Source: Spirochaetia bacterium (lineage in GTDB: Bacteria; Spirochaetota; UBA12135). Taken from it: a stretch of DNA of 5,694 nucleotides. Of the stretch, positions 1 to 5,509 are shown piece after piece; the stretch's first letter is position 1; every line of letters begins with the position of its first letter. The stretch is from assembly GCA_003497555.1 (NCBI GenBank), contig DNNS01000404.1:1296-6989 (forward strand), read 5' to 3'. Under the pieces are notes generated by a model that saw nothing but the letters and a program-made list of their open reading frames with translations, was not told the origin of the DNA and ran no database searches. Made by a program: the position numbers and the translations under genes.

Positions 1-321
1 AAATATATTTTACCGGCTGTAGAAAAAGCCCTGGACGAACAGATTTCAGTGCAGGGTCCGCTTGCGCCTGATACGGTTTTTTACCGTGCCCAAAAAGGCG
101 AATTTTCAGCAGTTGTATGCATGTATCATGATCAGGGCCATATTCCCATGAAGCTGTTATATTTTGAATCAGGCGTGAATATAACTCTTGGACTCCCCAT
201 TATACGCACTTCGGTTGATCACGGCACAGCCTTTGACCGGGCCTGGCGCGGACAAATGTCATGCGCCAGTTTTCTTAATGCCGTTTCGTATGCCGAACTT
301 CTCTCCCGGTCTGTTTCATGA
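1..321 (+). CDS. PdxA/PdxA2-family 4-phosphate dehydrogenase, C-terminal part (5' end outside window)
   Basis: The first base is in frame and the gene continues off the left edge, leaving 106 residues of a family that is usually about 330 long. The family (PdxA, 4-hydroxythreonine-4-phosphate dehydrogenase, and the PdxA2 branch acting on D-threonate or D-erythronate 4-phosphate) carries out NAD-dependent oxidation and decarboxylation in the cytoplasm with a divalent metal. Visible family signatures are MYHDQGHIPMKL (positions 121-156), which carries a metal-binding histidine, then VNITLGLPIIRTSVDHGTAFD (about 175-237). The wording HDQGHIP..L is what I associate with the PdxA2 branch rather than the vitamin B6 enzyme, whose motif is closer to HDQGLPVLK; this subfamily call is an inference. 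The stop codon overlaps the next gene's start as ATGA, implying translational coupling. The linked GntR/LacI-type regulator also favours a catabolic role over B6 synthesis. Family membership is near certain; the substrate is not. Confidence 0.93.
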   Translation, partial: KYILPAVEKALDEQISVQGPLAPDTVFYRAQKGEFSAVVCMYHDQGHIPMKLLYFESGVNITLGLPIIRTSVDHGTAFDRAWRGQMSCASFLNAVSYAELLSRSVS

Positions 322-1163
322 ACGATCAGCTTTCGCTGTTTGATGATCCGTATATGCTGCGTCTTGACGAACCGGCGGATTTTATTAAAAAAGGAAATTT
401 TAACAAGGCGCTGAAACTGTTTTATGCCCTGGAAAAGGATTTTCCCGATTATCCGGGCAGCAGCGCCAGAAGGCAGGCTATTGAATACTGGGCATCTCTG
501 TACAAACCGTTTGCTAAAAACGGTTTTGCGGCAGCTGAAAAATTTAAAAAAGCAGTTCCGGGCATTTCGGCTTTACCGGATTTTGCCATGCTTTTTTATT
601 CGGTTTATGCAGCAGAAAAAAGAAAATTTCTATCCTTAGGCGGAGAAATTGATCTTTTTACCGACATGCGCCTGTGCCACCTGGAAAACCGCAGCGAAAG
701 GTTTTTCAGCCTGCTGCCTGCCGCCTTGCAGAATGATCCGGCAGCCTTTCCCCTAATTTTTTTTCTGGCCAGTGATTTTTACGCCCAGTCAGGCAATATG
801 CCTCTGGCCCTGCTTAATATCCACAAGGGATATTTTTATCTGCAGGCGGAGAGCATAGGGTCGGAAATTTTTTTTTCACGGTTTATAAACGATTTTTTTT
901 CGATTGAAACTGATATCTCGCCGAATCATCAATGTTATTTTACAGAAGCGGTCATGAAAAAAAAAGCGGAATTTAAATTTGCACCTCATGCCGATGAAGC
1001 CGGGCTTGCTTATCAAAAATACAAAAATACATCGCGGGAAGCTTTTTATCTGGCTACTTTTCTTTATACCGCCGGGAAGCGCGGTAATATTTTCAAAATC
1101 AGCACGGCAGAGCATGCCCGGCTGACGGAAATATATCCCGGTCTGGAAAAAACAGTTTTATAG
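318..1163 (+). CDS. Unrecognised 281-residue protein, probably all-helical, coupled to the PdxA-family gene
   Basis: I do not recognise this protein. It starts at the ATG of an ATGA overlap with the upstream gene and has no Shine-Dalgarno site of its own, so translation is probably by coupling. There is no signal peptide or clear membrane span, so it should be cytoplasmic. Residues 18-45 (ADFIKKGNFNKALKLFYALEK and on) have the look of a TPR-like helical hairpin, with small and aromatic residues at repeat-like spacing. A second helical stretch around 144-176 (LIFFLASDFYAQSGNMPLAL) has a similar helix-turn-helix rhythm, and residues 225-255 repeat it more weakly. Overall it is rich in Phe, Tyr, Ala and Lys. 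No catalytic motif is visible. A scaffold or protein-interaction role for the neighbouring pathway is possible but only inferred. The gene carries several homopolymer runs of eight or nine bases, yet the frame is intact from start to stop. Confidence 0.85.
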   Translation: MNDQLSLFDDPYMLRLDEPADFIKKGNFNKALKLFYALEKDFPDYPGSSARRQAIEYWASLYKPFAKNGFAAAEKFKKAVPGISALPDFAMLFYSVYAAEKRKFLSLGGEIDLFTDMRLCHLENRSERFFSLLPAALQNDPAAFPLIFFLASDFYAQSGNMPLALLNIHKGYFYLQAESIGSEIFFSRFINDFFSIETDISPNHQCYFTEAVMKKKAEFKFAPHADEAGLAYQKYKNTSREAFYLATFLYTAGKRGNIFKISTAEHARLTEIYPGLEKTVL

Positions 1164-1179
1164 TATCTGCAGAATAGAC

Positions 1180-1192
1180 AGGATGTATTATG
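1180..1192 (+). promoter_or_regulatory. Ribosome binding site of the GntR/LacI regulator gene
   Basis: AGGA at 1180-1183 lies six bases before the ATG at 1190. This supports the chosen start, which also places the winged-helix domain immediately at the N-terminus as is normal for the family. Confidence 0.6.
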
Positions 1193-2254
1193 AAAAAAAT
1201 ACCATATAAAACCCCTAAATACGAGCAAATCCGCTTGCTTCTGCGCCGGGAAATATCTTCCGGCTACCGTGTCGGCGATTTATTTCCTACCCAGCGCGAG
1301 TTAATGAAACGCTTTAATGCCAGTTACGCTACAATCGGCCGGGTTTTAAGAGAGCTGAAAGCAGAAAACATTATTCATACTCATGTCGGGCGGGGTATAT
1401 TTATTGATAACTTGCCGGCAGTGCGCTCTTTTAAACCTGTAAAAATTGCAGTTTTCATTAGCCATGAACCTGCAGCTTCCGATTTGAATATTTTCGGTTT
1501 ATTCCAGAAGGGGCTTCTCAATGCCCAGGAAAAATATTCCTGCGAAATAAATTTTTTTGAAATCACTGATAATATCGAGGCCATGACAGCATGTGTGCGT
1601 AAAAACAACGCCGACGGTGTATTGTTTCTGGAAGATAAAATGCTTTCTTTTATTGAGTCTGTTAAAAAAACCGGTATTCCCTATACGGTTGTTCATCCGT
1701 ATCTGACGAAACATGATTTTTGCGTAGACATTGACGATGCCGTCGGAATTTACGCTGCCATACAGGCAATGGCTTGCCGCGGCGCAAAACGTATCGCGCT
1801 TGTCGGCTCAGACTTAGGCAGCGGTCATAATAAAATCAAGGCAGACGCTTTCTGCACCGGCCTTACTATTGCCGGATTGGAGTTTGATTCTTCATTAGTC
1901 TGTGAGTTTCATAAACACGACGACATGATAGCCAGAATGGAAAAATTACGGAGTTTTTTTCTCTCCCCCGGACGGGCTGACGGACTGTTTTTAATCGGCC
2001 TTGAACATCTGGAAATGACCGAATCCCTGCTTAAACACGAAAATATCCGCATTCCGGAAGACATGCTGATTACGGTTTTCGGCCATTTCGGTTATGCGCA
2101 AAAAGCAGGTTTTCCTCTTGGCACGATTATAGTACCTTATGAGGAAGCAGCGGAAAAAGGAGCGGAAATGCTGGTGAATAACTGCAACAGTAAAAAAAAA
2201 GAAACGGATATTAAACTGCTTAAAACAACTTTTATCTGGCGGGGAAAAAAATAA
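1190..2254 (+). CDS. GntR-family winged-helix regulator with LacI-like ligand-binding domain (AraR-type architecture)
   Basis: This is a 354-residue transcription factor. Residues 10-75 form a GntR winged helix: YEQIRLLLRREISSGYRVGD is the usual opening helix, followed by FPTQRELMKRFNASYATIGR as the recognition helix-turn-helix and THVGRGIFI as the wing. From about residue 84 (VKIAVFISHEP) to the end it has a periplasmic-binding-protein fold of the LacI/GalR kind: NNADGVLFLE at 139-148, RIALVGSD at 201-208, RADGLFLIG at 262-270, and the typical end GTIIVPYEEAAEKGAEMLV (311-329) then TTFIWRGK. The same domain pairing occurs in Bacillus AraR, and such proteins usually bind a sugar or similar effector that lowers operator affinity. 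It lies 26 bases after the unknown gene, so it is probably co-transcribed with the PdxA-family gene and may regulate that unit. Ligand and operator are unknown. The architecture is clear and the full length is present. Confidence 0.93.
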   Translation: MKKIPYKTPKYEQIRLLLRREISSGYRVGDLFPTQRELMKRFNASYATIGRVLRELKAENIIHTHVGRGIFIDNLPAVRSFKPVKIAVFISHEPAASDLNIFGLFQKGLLNAQEKYSCEINFFEITDNIEAMTACVRKNNADGVLFLEDKMLSFIESVKKTGIPYTVVHPYLTKHDFCVDIDDAVGIYAAIQAMACRGAKRIALVGSDLGSGHNKIKADAFCTGLTIAGLEFDSSLVCEFHKHDDMIARMEKLRSFFLSPGRADGLFLIGLEHLEMTESLLKHENIRIPEDMLITVFGHFGYAQKAGFPLGTIIVPYEEAAEKGAEMLVNNCNSKKKETDIKLLKTTFIWRGKK

Positions 2255-2273
2255 TTTTTTAAAATATGAGCAT

Positions 2274-2302
2274 ATACAAAAATTGTAATTAAATTTTTGT
2301 AT
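2274..2302. repeat. Perfect 11-bp AT-only-core inverted repeat between convergent genes
   Basis: ATACAAAAATT at 2274-2284 pairs exactly with AATTTTTGTAT at 2292-2302 around a 7-base loop, GTAATTA. It sits 20 bases after the GntR-type gene's stop and 57 bases past the end of the opposing operon. Position suggests a bidirectional transcription end point, but the stem has a single G-C pair and neither side is followed by a clean T tract, so it is not a canonical Rho-independent terminator. A protein-binding palindrome is the alternative. The rest of 2255-2358 is AT-rich with no supported gene; ATACAAA recurs at 2340-2346. Confidence 0.6.
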
Positions 2303-2358
2303 TATATTAGTGCGCAAAAAGCCGGGCAATGTCTGTTAAATACAAATTTACAAGTACG

Positions 2359-2835
2359 TTATATCGTCTGCAGCTGTTTTGGCAAAAAGAGTTTTTCAGA
2401 ATAATGACTGGTTATGTCTTCCAGTGCCAGGTCGCTGAAATTAACCTCATCATCATTGACATCTTCTGAAAGAGCGGATTCTTTTTCGCCGCATACCAGC
2501 AATTTAACAGCTAAATTTACCGAGCCGGGTTTCATAAATTTTGTTTCTGATAAATTTATCAGCAGATTGTAATCATCGGCCGACATGCTGGATTGTATAA
2601 ACAGCAGTTCTGATACTGTCTTTTCAAAATTTTCTGCCAGCCATTTTATTTTTGCGCCCGCCCGGAAATTTTTTCCGGAAGCCGGGGAAAATTCCAGGAA
2701 AATACCCGGGTTTTCTTTAAGAGAAGTAAAAGTCTGCTTTCTCCAGTTTATTTCTAGAAGTGCGCCGGTTACTTTAAGCTGCCTTATTTCAGCTGTGAGA
2801 CTTGTGTTTTTACCTGATTTCAGTTCCTGGTTCAT
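2359..2835 (-). CDS. Unrecognised 158-residue protein, last gene of the partner-switch operon (possible divergent PilZ-like domain)
   Basis: No confident family match. A strong Shine-Dalgarno site fixes the start, which lies 26 bases inside the 3' end of the phosphatase gene, so the two are co-transcribed and probably coupled. There is no signal peptide or membrane span. Residues 14-95 read like a small beta-barrel: a first strand and turn around LKVTGALLEINW (20-31), GIFLEFSPASGKNFRAGAKI (44-63), then ELLFIQSSMSADDYNLLINL (76-95). The order GALLEI, alternating strands, then a helix starting S.DDY.LL recalls PilZ domains, but the arginine-rich RxxxR and (D/N)xSxxG c-di-GMP motifs of true PilZ are not evident, so c-di-GMP binding should not be assumed. 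Residues 103-115 add another hydrophobic strand pair and 118-135 an acidic linker. Its place in the operon suggests a partner or output of the phosphatase system. Confidence 0.85.
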   Translation of the reverse strand: MNQELKSGKNTSLTAEIRQLKVTGALLEINWRKQTFTSLKENPGIFLEFSPASGKNFRAGAKIKWLAENFEKTVSELLFIQSSMSADDYNLLINLSETKFMKPGSVNLAVKLLVCGEKESALSEDVNDDEVNFSDLALEDITSHYSEKLFLPKQLQTI

Positions 2836-4129
2836 GTGTTTCTCCTTTTACGGTAATTTCTTGTGTATCATTCAGATATTTTAGAAAAATGAAAGTAATG
2901 TCATCATGCTGCGGCATGGATTGCCGGTAAACGCTGATATCTTTCAGCAAAAATTCTCCTAATCCTTTCATGTCTTTATGGCTGTTTTTTTTGATAATCC
3001 GGCAAAAGCGTTCTATAGAATATTCTTTATGCGCGGAATTAATCTGTTCTATTACGCCGTCTGTAATAATAAAAGCGAGTTCTCCGTTCCGCAGCGTGTA
3101 TTTGTTGATTTCCGGAGCAAAATCAGGATCAATGCCGAGCGGCAGATTTTTAACGCTGGTAGTCATGCGGAAGAATTTTTTACCGCGCATAACATATACC
3201 ATGGAATGCCCCATGTCGCAGAGTACGATTTCACCGGTTTTCTCGTTAAAATCCATGATAACAGCGGTAACAAATTTTTCCATCTGGAAACACTTAAATA
3301 AAAAGCGGTTCATGGTGATTACAAAGTTATAAATTCCGCCGGAAAAATCATAGCTGTAAAAGATTCCGCTTATGGCTGAGGTTATAAATGCCGAGGCCAC
3401 GCCCTTGCCGGATACATCGCCGAGCATAATAAGCCAGTTAGTACTGCTGTACTTGTACTGCAGGTGAAAATCGCCTCCCACTCCCAGGGCCATATTGTTC
3501 GCCGCAAATAACTCAAAAAAATTATTTTTTTCAAAGTTAACGGTTTTAAATAAACTGTTCTGCAGTTTTATCGCCTGTTTAATATCTTTTTTGGTAATTT
3601 CGGAAAGATAAATCAATAAATTTCTGGTAGAAAAAATTCCGGCATATTTACCGCGCTCATCAAGAGCGACAAAATATTTTACGCCGATGGATTTCATTTC
3701 TGCATCAACCAGTTCGGCTAAATAAAAAATGTTTATATCTTTGCGGAAGCACCTGGCTTCATGCATAATTTCGGATATTTTTCGTTTATTAAAAACATCG
3801 CGGCAATACGGCCTGCCCAGAAGTTCGAATAACTCTGATTTTATTACTATGCCCTGCACGATCATAGAACGATTCACAACTGCAAGCGCGCGCATTTCGT
3901 CATGACGGGCAATACTGTTGGCTATATTCTGTGTTTCTTCATCAGAGAAAACATAATAGCGGCTGGAAATAAGCTTGTTAACCGTTTCGCCGCTTAATTC
4001 CATGATTTCAGCCTGAAAGACTACATCATGTTTTTCTGTACACTTCCGCCCGTCAGCTGCAGCAGCTGCTTGTTTTAATGCAGCTGATTCTTTTTTCTTT
4101 AAAACTGAGTTTTTAAATTCTGGCGACAT
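2810..4129 (-). CDS. RsbU/SpoIIE-type PP2C serine phosphatase with N-terminal CBS-pair sensor
   Basis: This 439-residue cytoplasmic protein has no membrane segment. The catalytic PP2C_SIIE domain spans about 190-417 and keeps the expected metal and phosphate ligands: VGGDFH (217-222), GDVSGKG (237-243), CDMGH (304-308; the family norm is NAGH), ITDGVIE (355-361) and HDDIT (408-412). The family removes phosphate from the serine of STAS anti-sigma antagonists. Residues about 38-180 look like a CBS-domain pair of the kind joined to EAL/GGDEF proteins: RALAVVNRSMIVQGIVIKSE at 80-99, RPYCRDVFNKRKISEIM at 106-122, then KYFVALDERGKYAGIFSTRN at 151-170. CBS pairs generally bind adenine nucleotides, which is a plausible control input here. 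A lysine- and alanine-rich N-terminus (1-37) looks disordered. The gene starts 13 bases after the ATPase gene, with AAGGAA nine bases before the ATG. The residues past about 420 overlap the next gene. Confidence 0.94.
   Translation of the reverse strand: MSPEFKNSVLKKKESAALKQAAAAADGRKCTEKHDVVFQAEIMELSGETVNKLISSRYYVFSDEETQNIANSIARHDEMRALAVVNRSMIVQGIVIKSELFELLGRPYCRDVFNKRKISEIMHEARCFRKDINIFYLAELVDAEMKSIGVKYFVALDERGKYAGIFSTRNLLIYLSEITKKDIKQAIKLQNSLFKTVNFEKNNFFELFAANNMALGVGGDFHLQYKYSSTNWLIMLGDVSGKGVASAFITSAISGIFYSYDFSGGIYNFVITMNRFLFKCFQMEKFVTAVIMDFNEKTGEIVLCDMGHSMVYVMRGKKFFRMTTSVKNLPLGIDPDFAPEINKYTLRNGELAFIITDGVIEQINSAHKEYSIERFCRIIKKNSHKDMKGLGEFLLKDISVYRQSMPQHDDITFIFLKYLNDTQEITVKGETHEPGTEIR
2836..2847 (-). 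promoter_or_regulatory. Strong Shine-Dalgarno site inside the phosphatase coding end
   Basis: On the minus strand AAGGAG (2842-2847) lies six bases before the ATG at 2835. The site is within the final codons of the phosphatase gene and decides the start of the 158-residue protein. Confidence 0.8.
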
Positions 4130-4142
4130 TTTCAGATATTCC

Positions 4143-4673
4143 TTATATTCTGGAAAAGCCGTTCGTAAACCAGCGGATTACGCCGATTTTGTTTTTTTTC
4201 TGATTCCAGATCATTCCGCCGTTCCAGTATTCGAGCGCCGCAATCAGGGAATTGCCCCCGTCGCTTTCATCGCTGCTTTTGCTGCGGTAATTAGCAAGCT
4301 GCACAAAGGTATCAAAATCATTTTCTGCCAGCGCTTTTTGACGATTCATAAAAAAAATGTTCCATTCGTCAAGATTTTGAAAACCATCGCCTTCGTCTTC
4401 AGCAATAAATCTGACTCTTTTCTTGAAGGAATACCAGATTTTTAGTTTTTTTTGCGCGTTATTCTTGTTGCCGTGCTTGATTCCATTTTTAATAATCTCA
4501 CTTATCTGCTGCTCCAGAAGGTTACCTTCTTTAAAGTCTTCGGGCGCTTGATTTACTATAGACATGGTATATTCGCGTATTTTTGGAAAATCACTGGAAA
4601 GTTCGATATATTCCAACCCTTCGATATCAAAAAGGTCGTTATATTCATCAACAATGAGCTTACGGTAAATCAT
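4143..4673 (-). CDS. RsbW-like GHKL/HATPase protein, putative anti-sigma factor serine kinase
   Basis: This 176-residue protein is the likely kinase and switch partner of the adjacent STAS protein. The N-box is at 55-70, with E59 and N63 in EIIKNGIKHGN, which coordinate Mg-ATP in this family. The G1 box is EDEGDGF (92-98). The second glycine-rich segment is unusual: DGGNSLIAALEYWNGG (138-153) stands where RsbW or SpoIIAB have a GRGL-type loop. Between them, about 100-137, lies a long helical and Ser-rich stretch (WNIFFMNRQKALAENDFDTF then SKSSDESDGG) that probably forms an extended ATP lid. The end, KIGVIRWFTNG, supplies the last strand. An AGGAG site six bases before the ATG overlaps the STAS stop codon, so the two are coupled. 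Operon context strongly supports RsbW function. Whether it binds a sigma factor or another output cannot be seen, and kinase activity is inferred. Confidence 0.9.
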   Translation of the reverse strand: MIYRKLIVDEYNDLFDIEGLEYIELSSDFPKIREYTMSIVNQAPEDFKEGNLLEQQISEIIKNGIKHGNKNNAQKKLKIWYSFKKRVRFIAEDEGDGFQNLDEWNIFFMNRQKALAENDFDTFVQLANYRSKSSDESDGGNSLIAALEYWNGGMIWNQKKNKIGVIRWFTNGFSRI

Positions 4674-4684
4674 AAGTTTCTCCT
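4674..4684 (-). promoter_or_regulatory. Ribosome binding site overlapping the STAS stop codon
   Basis: On the minus strand TAGGAG joins the STAS gene's TAG stop to the Shine-Dalgarno of the ATPase gene, six bases before its ATG. This is the usual arrangement for coupled antagonist and anti-sigma factor genes. Confidence 0.75.
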
Positions 4685-5027
4685 AATTCGCGGCAGCCAG
4701 GGCAGAATCAACATCAGCATATATTTTAAATAGTTTGTCAATATTTGTAAGTTCAAAGACCCGGCGCGGGCTGTCTTTAAGGCCGGCGATAGTTACTGCG
4801 CCGTTTTTACTTCTCATGAGCTGCATACAGGTGATAATGCCTCCCAAGCCGGAACTGTCGATGTAATTAAGCGATTCAAAATCAAAAATAATTTTTTTAA
4901 CGCCGCCGTTAATAGTTTCAGTCATTTGCTTTTTAAATTGTTCTATCTGATATAAATCTAAATCACCGGTTAGTTTAACAACTATAGTATCTTGTGCGCG
5001 ATTATCTATCACGGAAGAAAAACTCAT
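4683..5027 (-). CDS. STAS-domain anti-sigma factor antagonist (RsbV/SpoIIAA type)
   Basis: This 114-residue single STAS domain has the family's usual length. It begins with the VVKLTGDLDLYQIEQFKKQM pattern (16-35) typical of these proteins. The phosphorylation loop is YIDSSGLGG (55-63), in which Ser58 directly follows the conserved Asp and is the residue modified in SpoIIAA and RsbV. The strand after it, KNGAVTIAGLKDSPRRVFEL (74-93), and the final helix with DSALAA complete the fold. In the standard scheme the unphosphorylated form binds the ATPase and frees its target; the ATPase inactivates it by phosphorylating Ser58 and the downstream phosphatase restores it. It is the first gene of the four-gene operon. 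Its ATG at 5027 has only a weak AGAGAT site in front, weaker than the downstream genes' sites. Confidence 0.95.
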   Translation of the reverse strand: MSFSSVIDNRAQDTIVVKLTGDLDLYQIEQFKKQMTETINGGVKKIIFDFESLNYIDSSGLGGIITCMQLMRSKNGAVTIAGLKDSPRRVFELTNIDKLFKIYADVDSALAAAN

Positions 5028-5144
5028 AAAACATCTCTATAAAATATCTTCTGTTAAAAACCAGATATATATTAACGTAGATTAATAAATATTCAGTTAA
5101 AAATAAGAGTATTTTTAATAAAAAATTGGCAGGAAAAATAAATA
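5028..5144 (-). promoter_or_regulatory. AT-rich leader of the STAS-ATPase-phosphatase operon
   Basis: These 117 bases between the kinase-like remnant and the STAS gene are almost entirely A and T and must hold the operon's promoter unless it is transcribed from further upstream. Several TAATAT/TATATA-like segments lie around 5065-5075, but no pair of hexamers with good spacing stands out, so I do not assign a promoter. ATTAA and TTAAT arms around CGTAGA (5072-5087) form a short dyad. No small gene is supported. Confidence 0.4.
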
Positions 5145-5486
5145 TTAAAAAGGATGAAATTTGGCAAAAAAATGAGGCGGCACCAGAAAACTGACGGCAT
5201 TACCGATTACCCGGCACTTTACCGTGTATTTGCCATTTTTACTTTTTTCAGCGCAGAACAGTTCTCCGTCTACATGAAAATCAAAAGGTTCGTCTTTACT
5301 GATTTTAACGGATTTAACTTTATAATGTTCGATTATTCCCCTGTGCTTTCTGGCAAATCTGCGGTTAATACGGTGATGTCTTCCGAAAAACAAATCAATA
5401 AAATTCAACAACATGGAAAAAAGCTTTTGAAAATTAAAAATTATTGCTTGCCCCATGCTTTTGGGGGAATTATGCAGAATTTGCAT
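5145..5486 (-). pseudogene. Remnant of a diacylglycerol/lipid kinase: C-terminal domain only
   Basis: The 113-residue frame on the minus strand resembles only the C-terminal beta domain of DagK/YegS-type lipid kinases. From about residue 20, LFSMLLNFIDLFFGRHH matches the family's helix and G-x-H turn, followed by HYKVKSVKISKDEPFDFHVDGE (54-75) with the hallmark DGE at 73-75, and VIGNAVSFLVP (93-103) matches the closing strand. Full enzymes are about 300 residues, with an N-terminal ATP-binding domain carrying GGDGT; that domain is absent, and a TAA in frame lies about 30 bases upstream of the first ATG. None of the ATG codons (5486, 5456 or the one at residue 24) has a Shine-Dalgarno site, and the first overlaps a palindrome and the neighbouring promoter. 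A degraded gene remnant is therefore more likely than an expressed small protein. The family assignment rests on pattern memory only. Confidence 0.55.
5451..5466. repeat. Short GC-rich hairpin CCCCA-6-TGGGG
   Basis: CCCCA (5451-5455) and TGGGG (5462-5466) flank the six-base loop TGCTTT. This is one of the few GC-rich stems in the region and lies just upstream of the palindrome and promoter. No T tract follows immediately on either strand, so a terminator is not supported, though a T-rich stretch starts about 13 bases beyond it on the minus strand. Confidence 0.4.
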
Positions 5487-5490
5487 AATT
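5468..5490. promoter_or_regulatory. Candidate operator: 9-bp palindrome overlapping the -35 region
   Basis: AATTATGCA (5468-5476) and TGCATAATT (5482-5490) are perfect inverted repeats around GAATT. The right arm covers the proposed -35 element at 5481-5486. Size and spacing are typical of a dimeric regulator's site, and its position suggests repression or activation of the exported-protein gene. No protein in the window can be tied to it. Confidence 0.5.
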
Positions 5491-5509
5491 AACTTATATA
5501 GATTATAAT
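5481..5509 (+). promoter_or_regulatory. Sigma-70-type promoter for the signal-peptide protein
   Basis: A perfect -10 TATAAT at 5504-5509 follows TTGCAT (5481-5486) by 17 bases. The -35 matches consensus only in its TTG. Transcription would begin near 5516 and give a leader of about 60 bases before the ATG at 5577. Confidence 0.55.

Noticed and set aside
2283..2308. Possible promoter TTGTAA ... TATATT between the convergent operons
   Set aside because: The spacing is only 14 bases and no gene follows on the plus strand before the opposing operon.
1991..2329. Minus-strand open frame overlapping the end of the GntR-type gene
   Set aside because: It is rich in Phe and Lys from the complement of the real gene, has no family pattern, and the plus strand encodes a clear LacI-like end.
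2255..2358. Canonical Rho-independent terminator between the convergent genes
   Set aside because: The only good stem is almost entirely A-T and lacks an adjoining T tract, so it is reported only as an inverted repeat.
2970..3332. Two overlapping plus-strand open frames of about 107-120 codons inside the phosphatase gene
   Set aside because: They lie antisense to the conserved PP2C motifs and have no ribosome sites or recognisable domains.
2868..4140. Repeated TTCAGATATT at about 2871-2880 and 4131-4140
   Set aside because: One copy is in coding sequence and the other in a start region. A ten-base match in AT-rich DNA over this length is not convincing as a regulatory repeat.
5154..5492. 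Plus-strand open frame of 112 codons opposite the kinase remnant
   Set aside because: AGGA just before its ATG is attractive, but its sequence shows no family pattern, whereas the minus strand carries the DGE-containing kinase-like domain. It is best read as a shadow frame.
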